64,000 nucleotides of DNA from NCBI RefSeq assembly GCF_964218355.1, contig NZ_CAXPMC010000008.1, positions 1 through 64,000 of the forward strand, in the 5' to 3' direction. The stretch comes from Ferrovibrio sp964218355 (lineage in GTDB: Bacteria > Pseudomonadota > Alphaproteobacteria > Ferrovibrionales > Ferrovibrionaceae). The number at the start of each line of letters is the position of its first letter. The first letter of the stretch is position 1. The position numbers and the translations under genes are program-made. Positions 37,304-45,005 of the stretch are shown here, in pieces. The notes under the pieces were generated by a model, which was not told where the DNA came from, made no database searches, and saw only the letters and a list, made by a program, of their open reading frames with translations.

Positions 37304-38656
37304 TCAGGTCCGGCGCGCGGCCAGCACACGGTCGACCAGGGTCGCGGCCACGCCGACATAGCCAAGCGGGTCGAACAGCCGTTCCAGATCGGCCGGCGAC
37401 AGATGCGCCGTGACGGCCGGTTCGGCGGCAAGCAGCTCACGCAGATGCCGCTTTTCGGCAATGGCGCGATGCGACGCCGCCTCGATCAGGTCGTGGGCGG
37501 CAAGCCGGCCGATCTTCGCGCCCAGCGCCATCATCACGGCCTCGGCCATGATCAGGCCGTCGGTTTCGTCGAGATTGGCCCGCATCCGCGCGGCATCCAC
37601 CTCGAGGCCGGCCATGGTATCCGCCATCTGGGCCGTCGCGCCGGCCGCCAGCCGCAGCAGCTCCGGCAGGGCCTGCCATTCGGCATGCCAGCCGCCCAGG
37701 CCGCGCTCATGCTCCTGCACCATGCCGGACAGGACCGTGCCGACCAGATGCGGCGCCCGGACAGCGGCAGCCAGCACGCTCGCTGCCGCGACCGGGTTGC
37801 GCTTGTGCGGCATGGTCGACGAACCGCCGCGGCCGGCGCCGGCCGGCTCGAAGGCCTCGCCCACATCGGTCTGCATCAGCAGCGACACATCGCGGGCAAT
37901 CTTGCCGAGGCTGCCGACCAGCAGGCCAAGCATCGTCGCACATTCGCCGACGCGGTCGCGGGCCGCATGCCAGGGCATGTCGGGCAGGCCGAGCTTGAGA
38001 TCCCCGGCCAGGGCCGCAGCAACATCCAGCCCGCGATCACCCAGCGCCGCCAGGGTGCCGGCGGCACCACCGAACTGCAGCACCAGCAACCGCGGCTTCA
38101 GTTCGTCCAGCCGCTGCCGGTGCCGTTCGACGGCATCCAGCCAGCCGGCCGCCTTGAGACCGAAAGTGACCGGCAGGGCATGCTGCAGCCAGGTGCGGCC
38201 GACCACCGGCGTATCGCGGTGGCGCGCGGCCAGTCCGGCCAGGGCCGCAGACAGCCGTCCGAGATCCGCCTCCAGCCCGCCGAGGGCACGGCGCAGCTGC
38301 AGGACCAGGCCGGTATCCATGGCATCCTGGCTGGTGGCGCCCCAGTGGACATACCGCGCGGCCTCGGCATCCGCCGCGGCAACCCGTGCGGTCAGCTGCT
38401 TGACCAGTGGAATGGCCGGGTTGCCGGCCCGGGCCGTCGCCGCCGCCAGGGCCGGCACCTCGTAGAAGGCGGCGTCGCATTCGGCCACGATCGCCGCGAC
38501 GGCCGCGGGCGGGATCACGCCCGCTTTTGCCTCGGCACGGGCCAGGGCTGCCTCGAAATCCAGCATGCCCTGCAGCCTTGCGCCGTCCGACAGGGCGGCA
38601 TCCGCCGCTGTCGTCGAGAAAAGCGGGTCGAACAGGCCGGTCGGGTTGCTTGTCAT
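37304..38656 (-). CDS. pcaB: 3-carboxy-cis,cis-muconate cycloisomerase
   Basis: This 450-aa member of the fumarase/aspartase superfamily lactonises 3-carboxymuconate. The superfamily signature is GRGGSSTMPHKRNPVAA. Other features are TSQDAMDTG, the HRDTPVVGRTWLQHALP segment and LFDPLFSTTAAD at the N-terminus. The ATG at 38656 is used; one eight codons upstream is possible. It follows dctM in the operon after a spacer made of a 17-bp tandem duplication. Confidence 0.94.
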   Translation of the reverse strand: MTSNPTGLFDPLFSTTAADAALSDGARLQGMLDFEAALARAEAKAGVIPPAAVAAIVAECDAAFYEVPALAAATARAGNPAIPLVKQLTARVAAADAEAARYVHWGATSQDAMDTGLVLQLRRALGGLEADLGRLSAALAGLAARHRDTPVVGRTWLQHALPVTFGLKAAGWLDAVERHRQRLDELKPRLLVLQFGGAAGTLAALGDRGLDVAAALAGDLKLGLPDMPWHAARDRVGECATMLGLLVGSLGKIARDVSLLMQTDVGEAFEPAGAGRGGSSTMPHKRNPVAAASVLAAAVRAPHLVGTVLSGMVQEHERGLGGWHAEWQALPELLRLAAGATAQMADTMAGLEVDAARMRANLDETDGLIMAEAVMMALGAKIGRLAAHDLIEAASHRAIAEKRHLRELLAAEPAVTAHLSPADLERLFDPLGYVGVAATLVDRVLAARRT

Positions 38657-38662
38657 GGCGCC

Positions 38663-38696
38663 AGTCAGTCCAGTTACCAAGTCGGTCCAGTTACCA
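38663..38696. repeat. 17-bp tandem duplication at the dctM/pcaB junction
   Basis: AGTCAGTCCAGTTACCA (38663-38679) is followed at once by AGTCGGTCCAGTTACCA (38680-38696), with one mismatch. The second copy contains the dctM stop codon, and the first copy fills most of the spacer before the pcaB start. A short third echo (GTTTACCAG) follows. Confidence 0.85.
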
Positions 38697-40013
38697 GTTT
38701 ACCAGCGTCAGCAGGCCGTAGGTCAGCGGCGGGAACGCGACGAGAAAGCCGACGCGGACCACGTCCGAGATCAGGAACGGCACGACGCCCCGGAAAGTCT
38801 GCCGCATCGGCACGTCCCGCGCCAGCTTGTTGATGACAAAGACATTCATTCCGACCGGCGGGGTGATCAGGCCGACTTCGACCACGATCAGCACCAGAAT
38901 GCCGAACCAGATTGCCGTCTGCTCGGCGGTCAGGCCAAAATCGAGGCTCATGACTGCCGGCAGGAAAATCGGCAGGGTGAGGATGATCATGCTGAGCGAA
39001 TCCATCAGGCAGCCCAGCACCAGATAGACCAGCAGGATCAGGATCAGGATGACCATCGGCGACAGGCCGCTGCTGCCGATGGTGTCGGCCAGGACCTGCG
39101 GCACTCCGCTCAGCGCCATGAAGGAGTTGAAGGTCTCGGCACCGATCAGGATCATGAAGATCATGCCGGTGCTGACAGCCGTGTCGCGCAGGCAGTCCAG
39201 CAGGGCGCGCAGGCGCATGCCGTTCAGCCCCATCGCGATCAGCAGGCTGCCCAGCGTGCCGAAGGCCGCGGCCTCGGTCGGCGTGAAGATGCCGGTATAG
39301 ATTCCGCCCAGCACCAGGACGAACAGCAGTAGGATCGGCACCATGTTGCGGATCGCGGCAGCCCGTTCGGACCAGCTCGACCGCGCGCCGGCCGGAGCCG
39401 CGGATGGGTTGATCCGGGCATAGACGGCGATGGCAATCATGTAGCCGATGGTGGCGAGGATGCCGGGCAGGAAGGCGGCGAAAAACAGCTTGGCGATATT
39501 CTGCTCGGCCAGGATGCAGTAGACGATCAGCGGAATCGACGGCGGGATCAGGATGCCGAGCGTGCCGCCGGCCGCCAGCGCCGCCGTGGCATGGCCGCCG
39601 GCATAGCCGTACCGCTTCATTTCCGGCAGCGCCACCTGCCCCATGGTGGCCGCCGTCGCCAGCGACGAGCCGCAGATCGCGCCGAACATGGCACAGGCAC
39701 CGATCGCGGCCATCGACAGGCCGCCGCGCACATGGCCCAGGAATGCATTGGCGCCGGCGAACAGCGACCGGCTGATTCCGGATCGCGAGGCGATATAGCC
39801 CATCAGCAGGAAGAGCGGGATGACCGAGAAGCTCTCCGACGACAGCAGGTAGAACGGGCCGGTCTTCAGCTGGCTCAGCAGCGGCAGCCAGCCGGCCAGA
39901 ACGATATAGCCGGCCGCGCCGGACAGCAGCATGGCGATGGCGATCGGAACCCGGATCACCATCATCACGATCATGACAAGGATAAAGAGGATACCGATGG
40001 AGAAACCGCTCAC
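38691..40013 (-). CDS. dctM: TRAP transporter large permease DctM (pca operon)
   Basis: This 440-aa membrane protein of about twelve helices has TRAP features AAIGACAMFGAICGSSLATAATMG, ILIPPSIPLIVYCILAEQNIAK and VEVGLITPPVGMNVFVINK. It lies inside the protocatechuate operon between dctQ (4-bp overlap) and pcaB. This suggests it imports protocatechuate or a related aromatic acid, replacing the MFS carrier PcaK. The assignment to TRAP is firm; the substrate is inferred from context. Confidence 0.94.
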   Translation of the reverse strand: MSGFSIGILFILVMIVMMVIRVPIAIAMLLSGAAGYIVLAGWLPLLSQLKTGPFYLLSSESFSVIPLFLLMGYIASRSGISRSLFAGANAFLGHVRGGLSMAAIGACAMFGAICGSSLATAATMGQVALPEMKRYGYAGGHATAALAAGGTLGILIPPSIPLIVYCILAEQNIAKLFFAAFLPGILATIGYMIAIAVYARINPSAAPAGARSSWSERAAAIRNMVPILLLFVLVLGGIYTGIFTPTEAAAFGTLGSLLIAMGLNGMRLRALLDCLRDTAVSTGMIFMILIGAETFNSFMALSGVPQVLADTIGSSGLSPMVILILILLVYLVLGCLMDSLSMIILTLPIFLPAVMSLDFGLTAEQTAIWFGILVLIVVEVGLITPPVGMNVFVINKLARDVPMRQTFRGVVPFLISDVVRVGFLVAFPPLTYGLLTLVNW

Positions 40014-40558
40014 GATGCGTCTCCCTGCGACGTGACGGGATTTCGGAAATCGCGCCAGGCGGCAATCAGGCTGGCCAGCGTCAGCAGGGCGAAGGACGGC
40101 ACCACGGCTATGAAGCCGATCCAGGTCGGCAGGCGCAGCACCATGGTTTCGTCTCCGGCCTGCCGCAGGTCGATGCCGCCCAGCGCCAGCCGCCAGGTCA
40201 GGACACCAGCCACCAGCGCGACCAGCAGACCGGCAACGATGTCAAGCCAGCGGCGCATTGCCGCCGGGGCATTCTCGGTGAAGACATCGACGATCACGTT
40301 GCCCTTGTTGAGCTGGCAATAGGGGAAGAACAGGGCGATGGCGGCCGCCATCAGCAGGCCGACCAGCTCGATATCGCCGGGTACCGGCAGGTTGAAGAAA
40401 TAGCGCCCCAGCACGCTGACCACCGTAACGATCGCCGCGATCAGCAGAATGACGCCGCCGGCAACCGCCAGCAGCCCGCAGAAGCGGTCGAAAAGCGATG
40501 GCGGCCGGGTTCCGGCCGCCATCTCCACGCCGCTCGTATCGAACAGCTTATTTGCCAT
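40010..40558 (-). CDS. dctQ: TRAP transporter small permease DctQ (pca operon)
   Basis: This 182-aa protein has four hydrophobic helices and the DctQ pattern VSVLGRYFFNLPVPGDIELVGLLMA and LNKGNVIVDVFTENAP. Its start overlaps the end of dctP by 11 bp and its stop overlaps the dctM start by 4 bp, so the three subunits are translationally coupled. Confidence 0.92.
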   Translation of the reverse strand: MANKLFDTSGVEMAAGTRPPSLFDRFCGLLAVAGGVILLIAAIVTVVSVLGRYFFNLPVPGDIELVGLLMAAAIALFFPYCQLNKGNVIVDVFTENAPAAMRRWLDIVAGLLVALVAGVLTWRLALGGIDLRQAGDETMVLRLPTWIGFIAVVPSFALLTLASLIAAWRDFRNPVTSQGDAS

Positions 40559-41582
40559 ACTTGTCGATCAGCGCCTGCGCTGCCGCCAGCAGCTTGGCAC
40601 CGTCCTTGCCCTGCTTGTTCATTTCCTCGACCCAGGCCTGGGTGACCGGCTCGGCCAGCTTGCGCATCTTGGCCACTTCCGCCTCCGGCATGGTCAGCAT
40701 CTTGTTGCCGCGCTTGGTGGCCGCATCGAGGCCGGGCTTCTCGACATCTTCCCAGGCTGCGCCGATCTTGCCGGTCAGCGCCGCGCCGGAATTGGCATCG
40801 ACCACCTTCTTCTGATCGGCCGACAGGCCGTCATAGGTCTTCTTGTTCATGCCAAGCAGGAACACCGAGGTATACAGGCCGCGCGCACCCGGAATCTGGG
40901 TATGATGGTCGGTCAGTTCGTAGAGGCGCAGGGAGACAGTGACCTCCCACGGCACCACGGCGCCGTCGATCACGCTTTTCGACAATGCCTCCGGGGTCTG
41001 CGGAACCGGCATGAAGACCGGCACGGCACCGTATTTGGCCAGCGCATCGCCGACCGGCCGCGACGGCGCCCGCAGACGCAGACCGGACAGGTCCTCCACC
41101 TTCTGCACCGCCTTGCCCTTGGTGTGGATCAGGCCGCGGGCATGCACATGGAACAGGATCGGATGGATGTCGGCGAATTCCTCCTTGGCATAGGCCTGAT
41201 AGAAATCCCAGGCCGCCTTGGTGGTCGCTTCGGCGTTGTTGATCATGAAGGGCAGCTCGAACACCGACATGATCGGAAACCGCCCCGGCGTATAGCTCGG
41301 CAGGGTCCACACGACATCGGCAACACCATCACGCACCTGGTCGATCAGCTGCGGCGGCTTGCCGCCCAGCTGCATGGACGGAAAGATGCGCGACTTGATC
41401 TGTCCCTTGGACTGCTCCTCGAGCGCCTTGGCCCAGGGTTCGATCAGCACCTTCTGGGCCGGCGCCACGGCCGGCAGGAAATGCTGGATCTTCAGTTCCA
41501 CGTCCTGTGCCTGCAGCGGCAGGGCAAGGCCTGCGATGCCGGCCGCCGCAAAGGCTGCGAGATACAGATTACGAATGGTCAT
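40548..41582 (-). CDS. dctP: TRAP transporter solute-binding protein DctP (pca operon)
   Basis: This 344-aa periplasmic receptor has a signal peptide (1-25, ending LPLQAQD). DctP features are LKIQHFLPAVAPAQKVLIEPWAKALEE, LRLRAPSRPVGDALAKYGA and PQTPEALSKSVIDGAVVPWE. The variant GAVVPWE in place of GAENN is typical of receptors for non-dicarboxylate ligands. GGGAGGAA precedes the ATG. It lies 43 bp after pcaG in the same operon, so aromatic acid binding is inferred. Confidence 0.92.
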   Translation of the reverse strand: MTIRNLYLAAFAAAGIAGLALPLQAQDVELKIQHFLPAVAPAQKVLIEPWAKALEEQSKGQIKSRIFPSMQLGGKPPQLIDQVRDGVADVVWTLPSYTPGRFPIMSVFELPFMINNAEATTKAAWDFYQAYAKEEFADIHPILFHVHARGLIHTKGKAVQKVEDLSGLRLRAPSRPVGDALAKYGAVPVFMPVPQTPEALSKSVIDGAVVPWEVTVSLRLYELTDHHTQIPGARGLYTSVFLLGMNKKTYDGLSADQKKVVDANSGAALTGKIGAAWEDVEKPGLDAATKRGNKMLTMPEAEVAKMRKLAEPVTQAWVEEMNKQGKDGAKLLAAAQALIDKYGK

Positions 41583-41625
41583 TTTTGTTCCTCCCGTTGA
41601 ACGGATATTGCCCCATACTCTTCAC

Positions 41626-42195
41626 TTAACAATCAAAAAACACGGTCTCCTCCGCACCCTGCATGACCAGGTTCCAGCGGTAGCGATTGCTGCCCGGTTC
41701 GCGCTGCGCGATCAGGGTCGGCCGGCGGCTCTCATCCCCGATCAGGCCAAGAACCGGATCGGCGGCATTGCCGGCCTCGTCCGAGAAATAAATCCGCGTG
41801 TAGAGATGCCGCAGCATGCCGCGCATGAACACGCAGACCACGATATGCGGCGCCTGCAGGCTGTTGCCGGGCCCCGGAACGCTGCCGGGCTTGACCGTGG
41901 TGAAGCTGAACTGTCCGTCCCGGTCGGTCGGCACCCGGCCGAAGCCGAGAAACCCGCCATCCAGCGGCTTGTCCTGGGTATCCTCCGGATGGGCGTATCT
42001 GCCGGCTGCATTGGCCTGCCAGAATTCCAGCAGGGCATCCGGGATCGGCTGGCCTTCGCCGTCCAGCACCCGGCCAGCAATGACGATCGTCTCGCCCTGC
42101 GTGGCATCGGCTGCGATATCGGGAAAGGTCATTCGGGTCAGCCCGAGATGCAGATACGGGCCGACGGTCTGCGATGCGGTGGGGGTCCGGGTCAT
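41626..42195 (-). CDS. pcaG: protocatechuate 3,4-dioxygenase alpha subunit
   Basis: This 189-aa intradiol dioxygenase subunit pairs with PcaH. It has the family start SQTVGPYLHLGL, LLEFWQANAAGRYAHPED, FTTVKPGSVPG and IVVCVFMRGMLRHLYTRIYF. As usual for the alpha subunit it lacks the complete Tyr/His iron ligand set, which lies in PcaH. It is 10 bp downstream of pcaH. Confidence 0.95.
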   Translation of the reverse strand: MTRTPTASQTVGPYLHLGLTRMTFPDIAADATQGETIVIAGRVLDGEGQPIPDALLEFWQANAAGRYAHPEDTQDKPLDGGFLGFGRVPTDRDGQFSFTTVKPGSVPGPGNSLQAPHIVVCVFMRGMLRHLYTRIYFSDEAGNAADPVLGLIGDESRRPTLIAQREPGSNRYRWNLVMQGAEETVFFDC

Positions 42196-42205
42196 TCGCA
42201 GCCTC

Positions 42206-42913
42206 TCAATGCCGGTCGAGCGGTGTGGCGTTGCGGCCGCGCAGCACGATGTCCCAGCGATAGCCGAGGGCGAATTCCGGTACCGTGGTCTCCAGGTCGA
42301 AGGCGGCGATCATGCTGTCGCGGGCCCGCTGGTCGGTGACGCAGTTGAAAATCGGATCCAGCGGCAGCAGCGGATCACCGGGGAAGTACATCTGCGTCAC
42401 CAGCCGGGTCATGAAGCTCGGCCCGAACAGCGACAGGTGGATATGCTGCGGGCGCCAGGCGTTGTGGTGGTTGCGCCACGGATAGGCCCCCGGCTTGATG
42501 GTCACGAAACGGTAGCGACCCTCGTCATCGGTGACGGTGCGGCCATAGCCGGTGAAATTCGGATCCAGTGGCGCATCATGCTGGTCGATGGGGTGGCGGT
42601 AGCGGCCGGTCGAATTGGCCTGCCACAGTTCGATCAGGGTGTTGCGCACCGGCCGGCCATCCTCGTCGACGACCCGGCCGCTGAGGATGATCCGCTCGCC
42701 GATCGGCTCGCCGGCATGCTGCTTGGTCAGGTCGTGATCCACGGGGCCCACCCGGTCGTGACCGAACAGCGGCCCCGTCACCTCCGACAGCGTGTGCGGC
42801 AGCAGCACCAGCGGCTTGCCCGGCGCCCGCCTGATCGATGACTGGTAGGGCGGATGCAGATAGTTCGGCTGCGTCCCCGCCGCCGGCCGCTTGTATCCGG
42901 CAACCTCGGTCAT
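42206..42913 (-). CDS. pcaH: protocatechuate 3,4-dioxygenase beta subunit
   Basis: This 235-aa iron-bearing subunit cleaves protocatechuate to 3-carboxy-cis,cis-muconate. All four Fe(III) ligands are visible: Y105 (TGRYRHP), Y144 (GAYPWRN), H157 and H159 (RPQHIHLS). Their spacing of 39, 13 and 2 residues is identical to the Pseudomonas enzyme. The ATG at 42913 has GGGAGGAAAC upstream. It is the first gene of the pca operon, with the IclR operator just upstream. Confidence 0.97.
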   Translation of the reverse strand: MTEVAGYKRPAAGTQPNYLHPPYQSSIRRAPGKPLVLLPHTLSEVTGPLFGHDRVGPVDHDLTKQHAGEPIGERIILSGRVVDEDGRPVRNTLIELWQANSTGRYRHPIDQHDAPLDPNFTGYGRTVTDDEGRYRFVTIKPGAYPWRNHHNAWRPQHIHLSLFGPSFMTRLVTQMYFPGDPLLPLDPIFNCVTDQRARDSMIAAFDLETTVPEFALGYRWDIVLRGRNATPLDRH

Positions 42914-42984
42914 TGCTGTTTCCTCCCGTGACGCAGCGGCAGGTTCCGAATCCGCACTGCCTTTGCGCCTCCCACTTGACTGTT

Positions 42985-43021
42985 TTGTGCGTAAATCGCA
43001 CAATAATATGAATAGCGCACA
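42985..43021. promoter_or_regulatory. PcaR/PcaU-type IclR operator
   Basis: TTGTGCG (42985-42991) and CGCACAA (42997-43003) form a perfect inverted repeat around TAAAT. A further half-site GCGCACA lies at 43015-43021, one helical turn and a half on. It is in the divergent promoter region between pcaH and the IclR gene. IclR aromatic regulators of the PcaU/PobR type bind such a palindrome plus an extra repeat. Confidence 0.8.
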
Positions 43022-43052
43022 TTACAGGGTGGAAACTTTCCAATGTCAACGC

Positions 43053-43808
43053 ATGAACCTGCGTGATTTTTCAACTTCCCTCGCCCGCGGCCTGCGGGTC
43101 ATCACGGCCTTCGACCGCGACAATGACGAGATGACGCTGAGCGAGGTGGCCCGCCGCTCCGACATGACACGGGCGGCCGCGCGCCGGTATCTGCTGACGC
43201 TCTGCGAACTCGGCTACGTGGCGGGAGACGGCAAATACTTCCGGCTGACCCCGCGGGTGCTCGACCTCGGTTTCGCCTTCCTGACATCGATGCATATCTG
43301 GGACCGCGCCCAGCCTTTCATGGAGCGCCTGACCGAGCAGGTAAACGAATCCTGCTCGATCTCGGTGCTGGATGGCAGCGATATCGTCTATGTCGCACGT
43401 GTGCCGACCAAACGGATCATGTCGGTGGCGCTGGGCATCGGCAGCCGCCTGCCCGCCTACTGCACCTCAATGGGCCGGGTGCTGCTGGCTTCATTGCGGC
43501 CGGCGGAGCTGGATGCCTATTTCGAACAGGCAGATTTCGCCGCCCTGACACCCCATACCGAAACCGATCCCGCCGCCCTGCGTGCCATCATCGCCGCCGT
43601 GCAGCGCGACGGTTACGCCCTGGTCGACCAGGAACTGGAAATCGGCCTGCGCTCGCTGGCGGTGCCGATCCGCAACAATTCGGGCCGCGTTCTGGCCGCC
43701 ATGAATATAAGCGGCCATGCCTCGCGGACGACCGCCGACGACCTGCGCCAGCGCGTGCTGTCGCCGCTGCTCTATGCCGCGGAGGGCATTCGCTCGGCCC
43801 TGCCGTGA
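43053..43808 (+). CDS. pcaR: IclR family regulator of the pca operon
   Basis: This 251-aa protein has an N-terminal winged helix-turn-helix (LSEVARRSDMTRAAARRYLLTLCELGYV, about 28-60) and a C-terminal effector domain ending LRQRVLSPLLYAAEGIRSALP. It resembles PcaR/PcaU/PobR, which use protocatechuate or beta-ketoadipate as inducer. It diverges from pcaHG with a clear palindrome between. The ATG at 43053 gives the usual N-terminus; an ATG at 43008 is in frame but lies inside the operator region. Confidence 0.9.
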   Translation: MNLRDFSTSLARGLRVITAFDRDNDEMTLSEVARRSDMTRAAARRYLLTLCELGYVAGDGKYFRLTPRVLDLGFAFLTSMHIWDRAQPFMERLTEQVNESCSISVLDGSDIVYVARVPTKRIMSVALGIGSRLPAYCTSMGRVLLASLRPAELDAYFEQADFAALTPHTETDPAALRAIIAAVQRDGYALVDQELEIGLRSLAVPIRNNSGRVLAAMNISGHASRTTADDLRQRVLSPLLYAAEGIRSALP

Positions 43809-43823
43809 CCGGCCGCCGGCAGT

Positions 43824-44237
43824 TCAGCCCAGCTTGCTGCGAACCTCTTCCGGCACCGGCAGCGCGCGCAGCCGCCCGGGCTTGTCCGGATGGGGCGCGG
43901 CCCAGACCCGGCGTTCGTAGCCGTCCACACTGAGCACCCCGGCATTGTAGATCTTGTGGCTGACGACAAAAAAGCGGTCGCTCCACTCGCTGACACCGCT
44001 ATGGACTTCCAGCACGTCGCCGAATTTCGACGGTGCCAGGAATTTGGCATTGGCCTCGGCTATCGGCGTGCCGACCACGCCATGCGCATCGTAGATGTCC
44101 GGGATGGCGAGGCCGGCGCTGACGAAGAGATGCCGTGTCGCCGCATCGAACCATTCGAAATATCTCGGATAGAAGACGATCCGCGCCGGATCGGCATCGC
44201 CCCATTCGACAGAAACCTTATAGATGTTTGTTTTCAT
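43824..44237 (-). CDS. 4-hydroxybenzoyl-CoA thioesterase-like hotdog protein
   Basis: This 137-aa hotdog-fold acyl-CoA thioesterase has VEWGDADPARIVFYPRYFEWFD. D16 aligns with the catalytic Asp of the Pseudomonas 4-hydroxybenzoyl-CoA thioesterase (DPxxIVFYP motif). Adjacent to a MarR regulator and close to ligase, hydratase and thiolase genes, it would free the aromatic acid from its CoA ester. It diverges from the MarR gene, and an inverted repeat overlaps its Shine-Dalgarno. Confidence 0.85.
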   Translation of the reverse strand: MKTNIYKVSVEWGDADPARIVFYPRYFEWFDAATRHLFVSAGLAIPDIYDAHGVVGTPIAEANAKFLAPSKFGDVLEVHSGVSEWSDRFFVVSHKIYNAGVLSVDGYERRVWAAPHPDKPGRLRALPVPEEVRSKLG

Positions 44238-44240
44238 ATC

Positions 44241-44256
44241 AGTTTGCCTTCAAACT
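44241..44256. promoter_or_regulatory. MarR-type operator over the thioesterase ribosome binding site
   Basis: AGTTTG (44241-44246) and CAAACT (44251-44256) form a perfect palindrome with a CCTT centre, 4 bp from the thioesterase start codon. Its minus strand contains the GAAGG Shine-Dalgarno. The divergent MarR gene starts 215 bp away. TTTG-N4-CAAA sites are typical of MarR proteins controlling phenolic acid genes. Confidence 0.6.
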
Positions 44257-44470
44257 ATTCCTGCAGTTTTACTGGACGCCGCCGAAGACCGTCAAGCTGA
44301 CCGCGTCACGCCGGCCGTTTGATTTACAGATACAACCATTTGCTTCCACGATTTTCTGAGATTCCCCAGATTGATTGCGAAGCCCTTGGTTTTCCACTAC
44401 ATGTCAAAGCCTGTGATTGTCCACAGCCTGCCCGATTCCCGGCTGCAGGCAACCAGGAACGACAGCCGGC

Positions 44471-44977
44471 ATGGCCCGACAGAGCGTAAAAGCGAAACAG
44501 GCGGCAGCCGCCGCCGACAGCCCGGAAGCCGGGACCGATCCCGGCACCGTGCAGCTGGGCTATCTGGACGGCCTGCTCGGCTACCGGCTGCGGCGCGCAC
44601 AGCTTGCCGTCTTCCAGGACTTCATCCAGGCGATGCGGGATTATGACCTGCGTCCGGCACAATTCTCGGTGCTGGCCATCATCAAGGCCAATCCGGGCCT
44701 GAAACAGTCGCGGGTCAGCGAGGCCCTGGGCATCAACCGGGCCAATTTCGTCGCGCTGCTGGACGAGCTGGAATCCCGCAAGCTGGCCCGCCGCGCCCCG
44801 GCGCCCGGCGACCGGCGCTCCAACGCCCTGTTCCTGACCGCGAAAGGCGAGACCTTTCTCGACGATGCCTTCCGCCATCTGCAGGCCCGGCACGAACGCC
44901 GTCTGGATGAAGCCCTGGGCAGCAGCGAGAAACAGCACCTGCTGGCCCTGCTCGGCCGCCTTGCCGACCTGACCTGA
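44471..44977 (+). CDS. MarR family regulator (aromatic-acid locus)
   Basis: This 168-aa winged-helix protein has YRLRRAQLAVFQDFIQAMRDYDLRPAQFSVLAII, the recognition helix region QSRVSEALGINRANFVALLDELE and the wing RRAPAPGDRRSNALFLT. MarR proteins in such settings bind hydroxycinnamoyl-CoA or phenolic acids. It is convergent with the thiolase gene and divergent from the thioesterase. The start at 44471 matches family length; an ATG 18 codons upstream is less likely. Confidence 0.88.
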   Translation: MARQSVKAKQAAAAADSPEAGTDPGTVQLGYLDGLLGYRLRRAQLAVFQDFIQAMRDYDLRPAQFSVLAIIKANPGLKQSRVSEALGINRANFVALLDELESRKLARRAPAPGDRRSNALFLTAKGETFLDDAFRHLQARHERRLDEALGSSEKQHLLALLGRLADLT

Positions 44978-45005
44978 CCCGGCAGCCTGCCCCGCCTTCA
45001 GGGGA

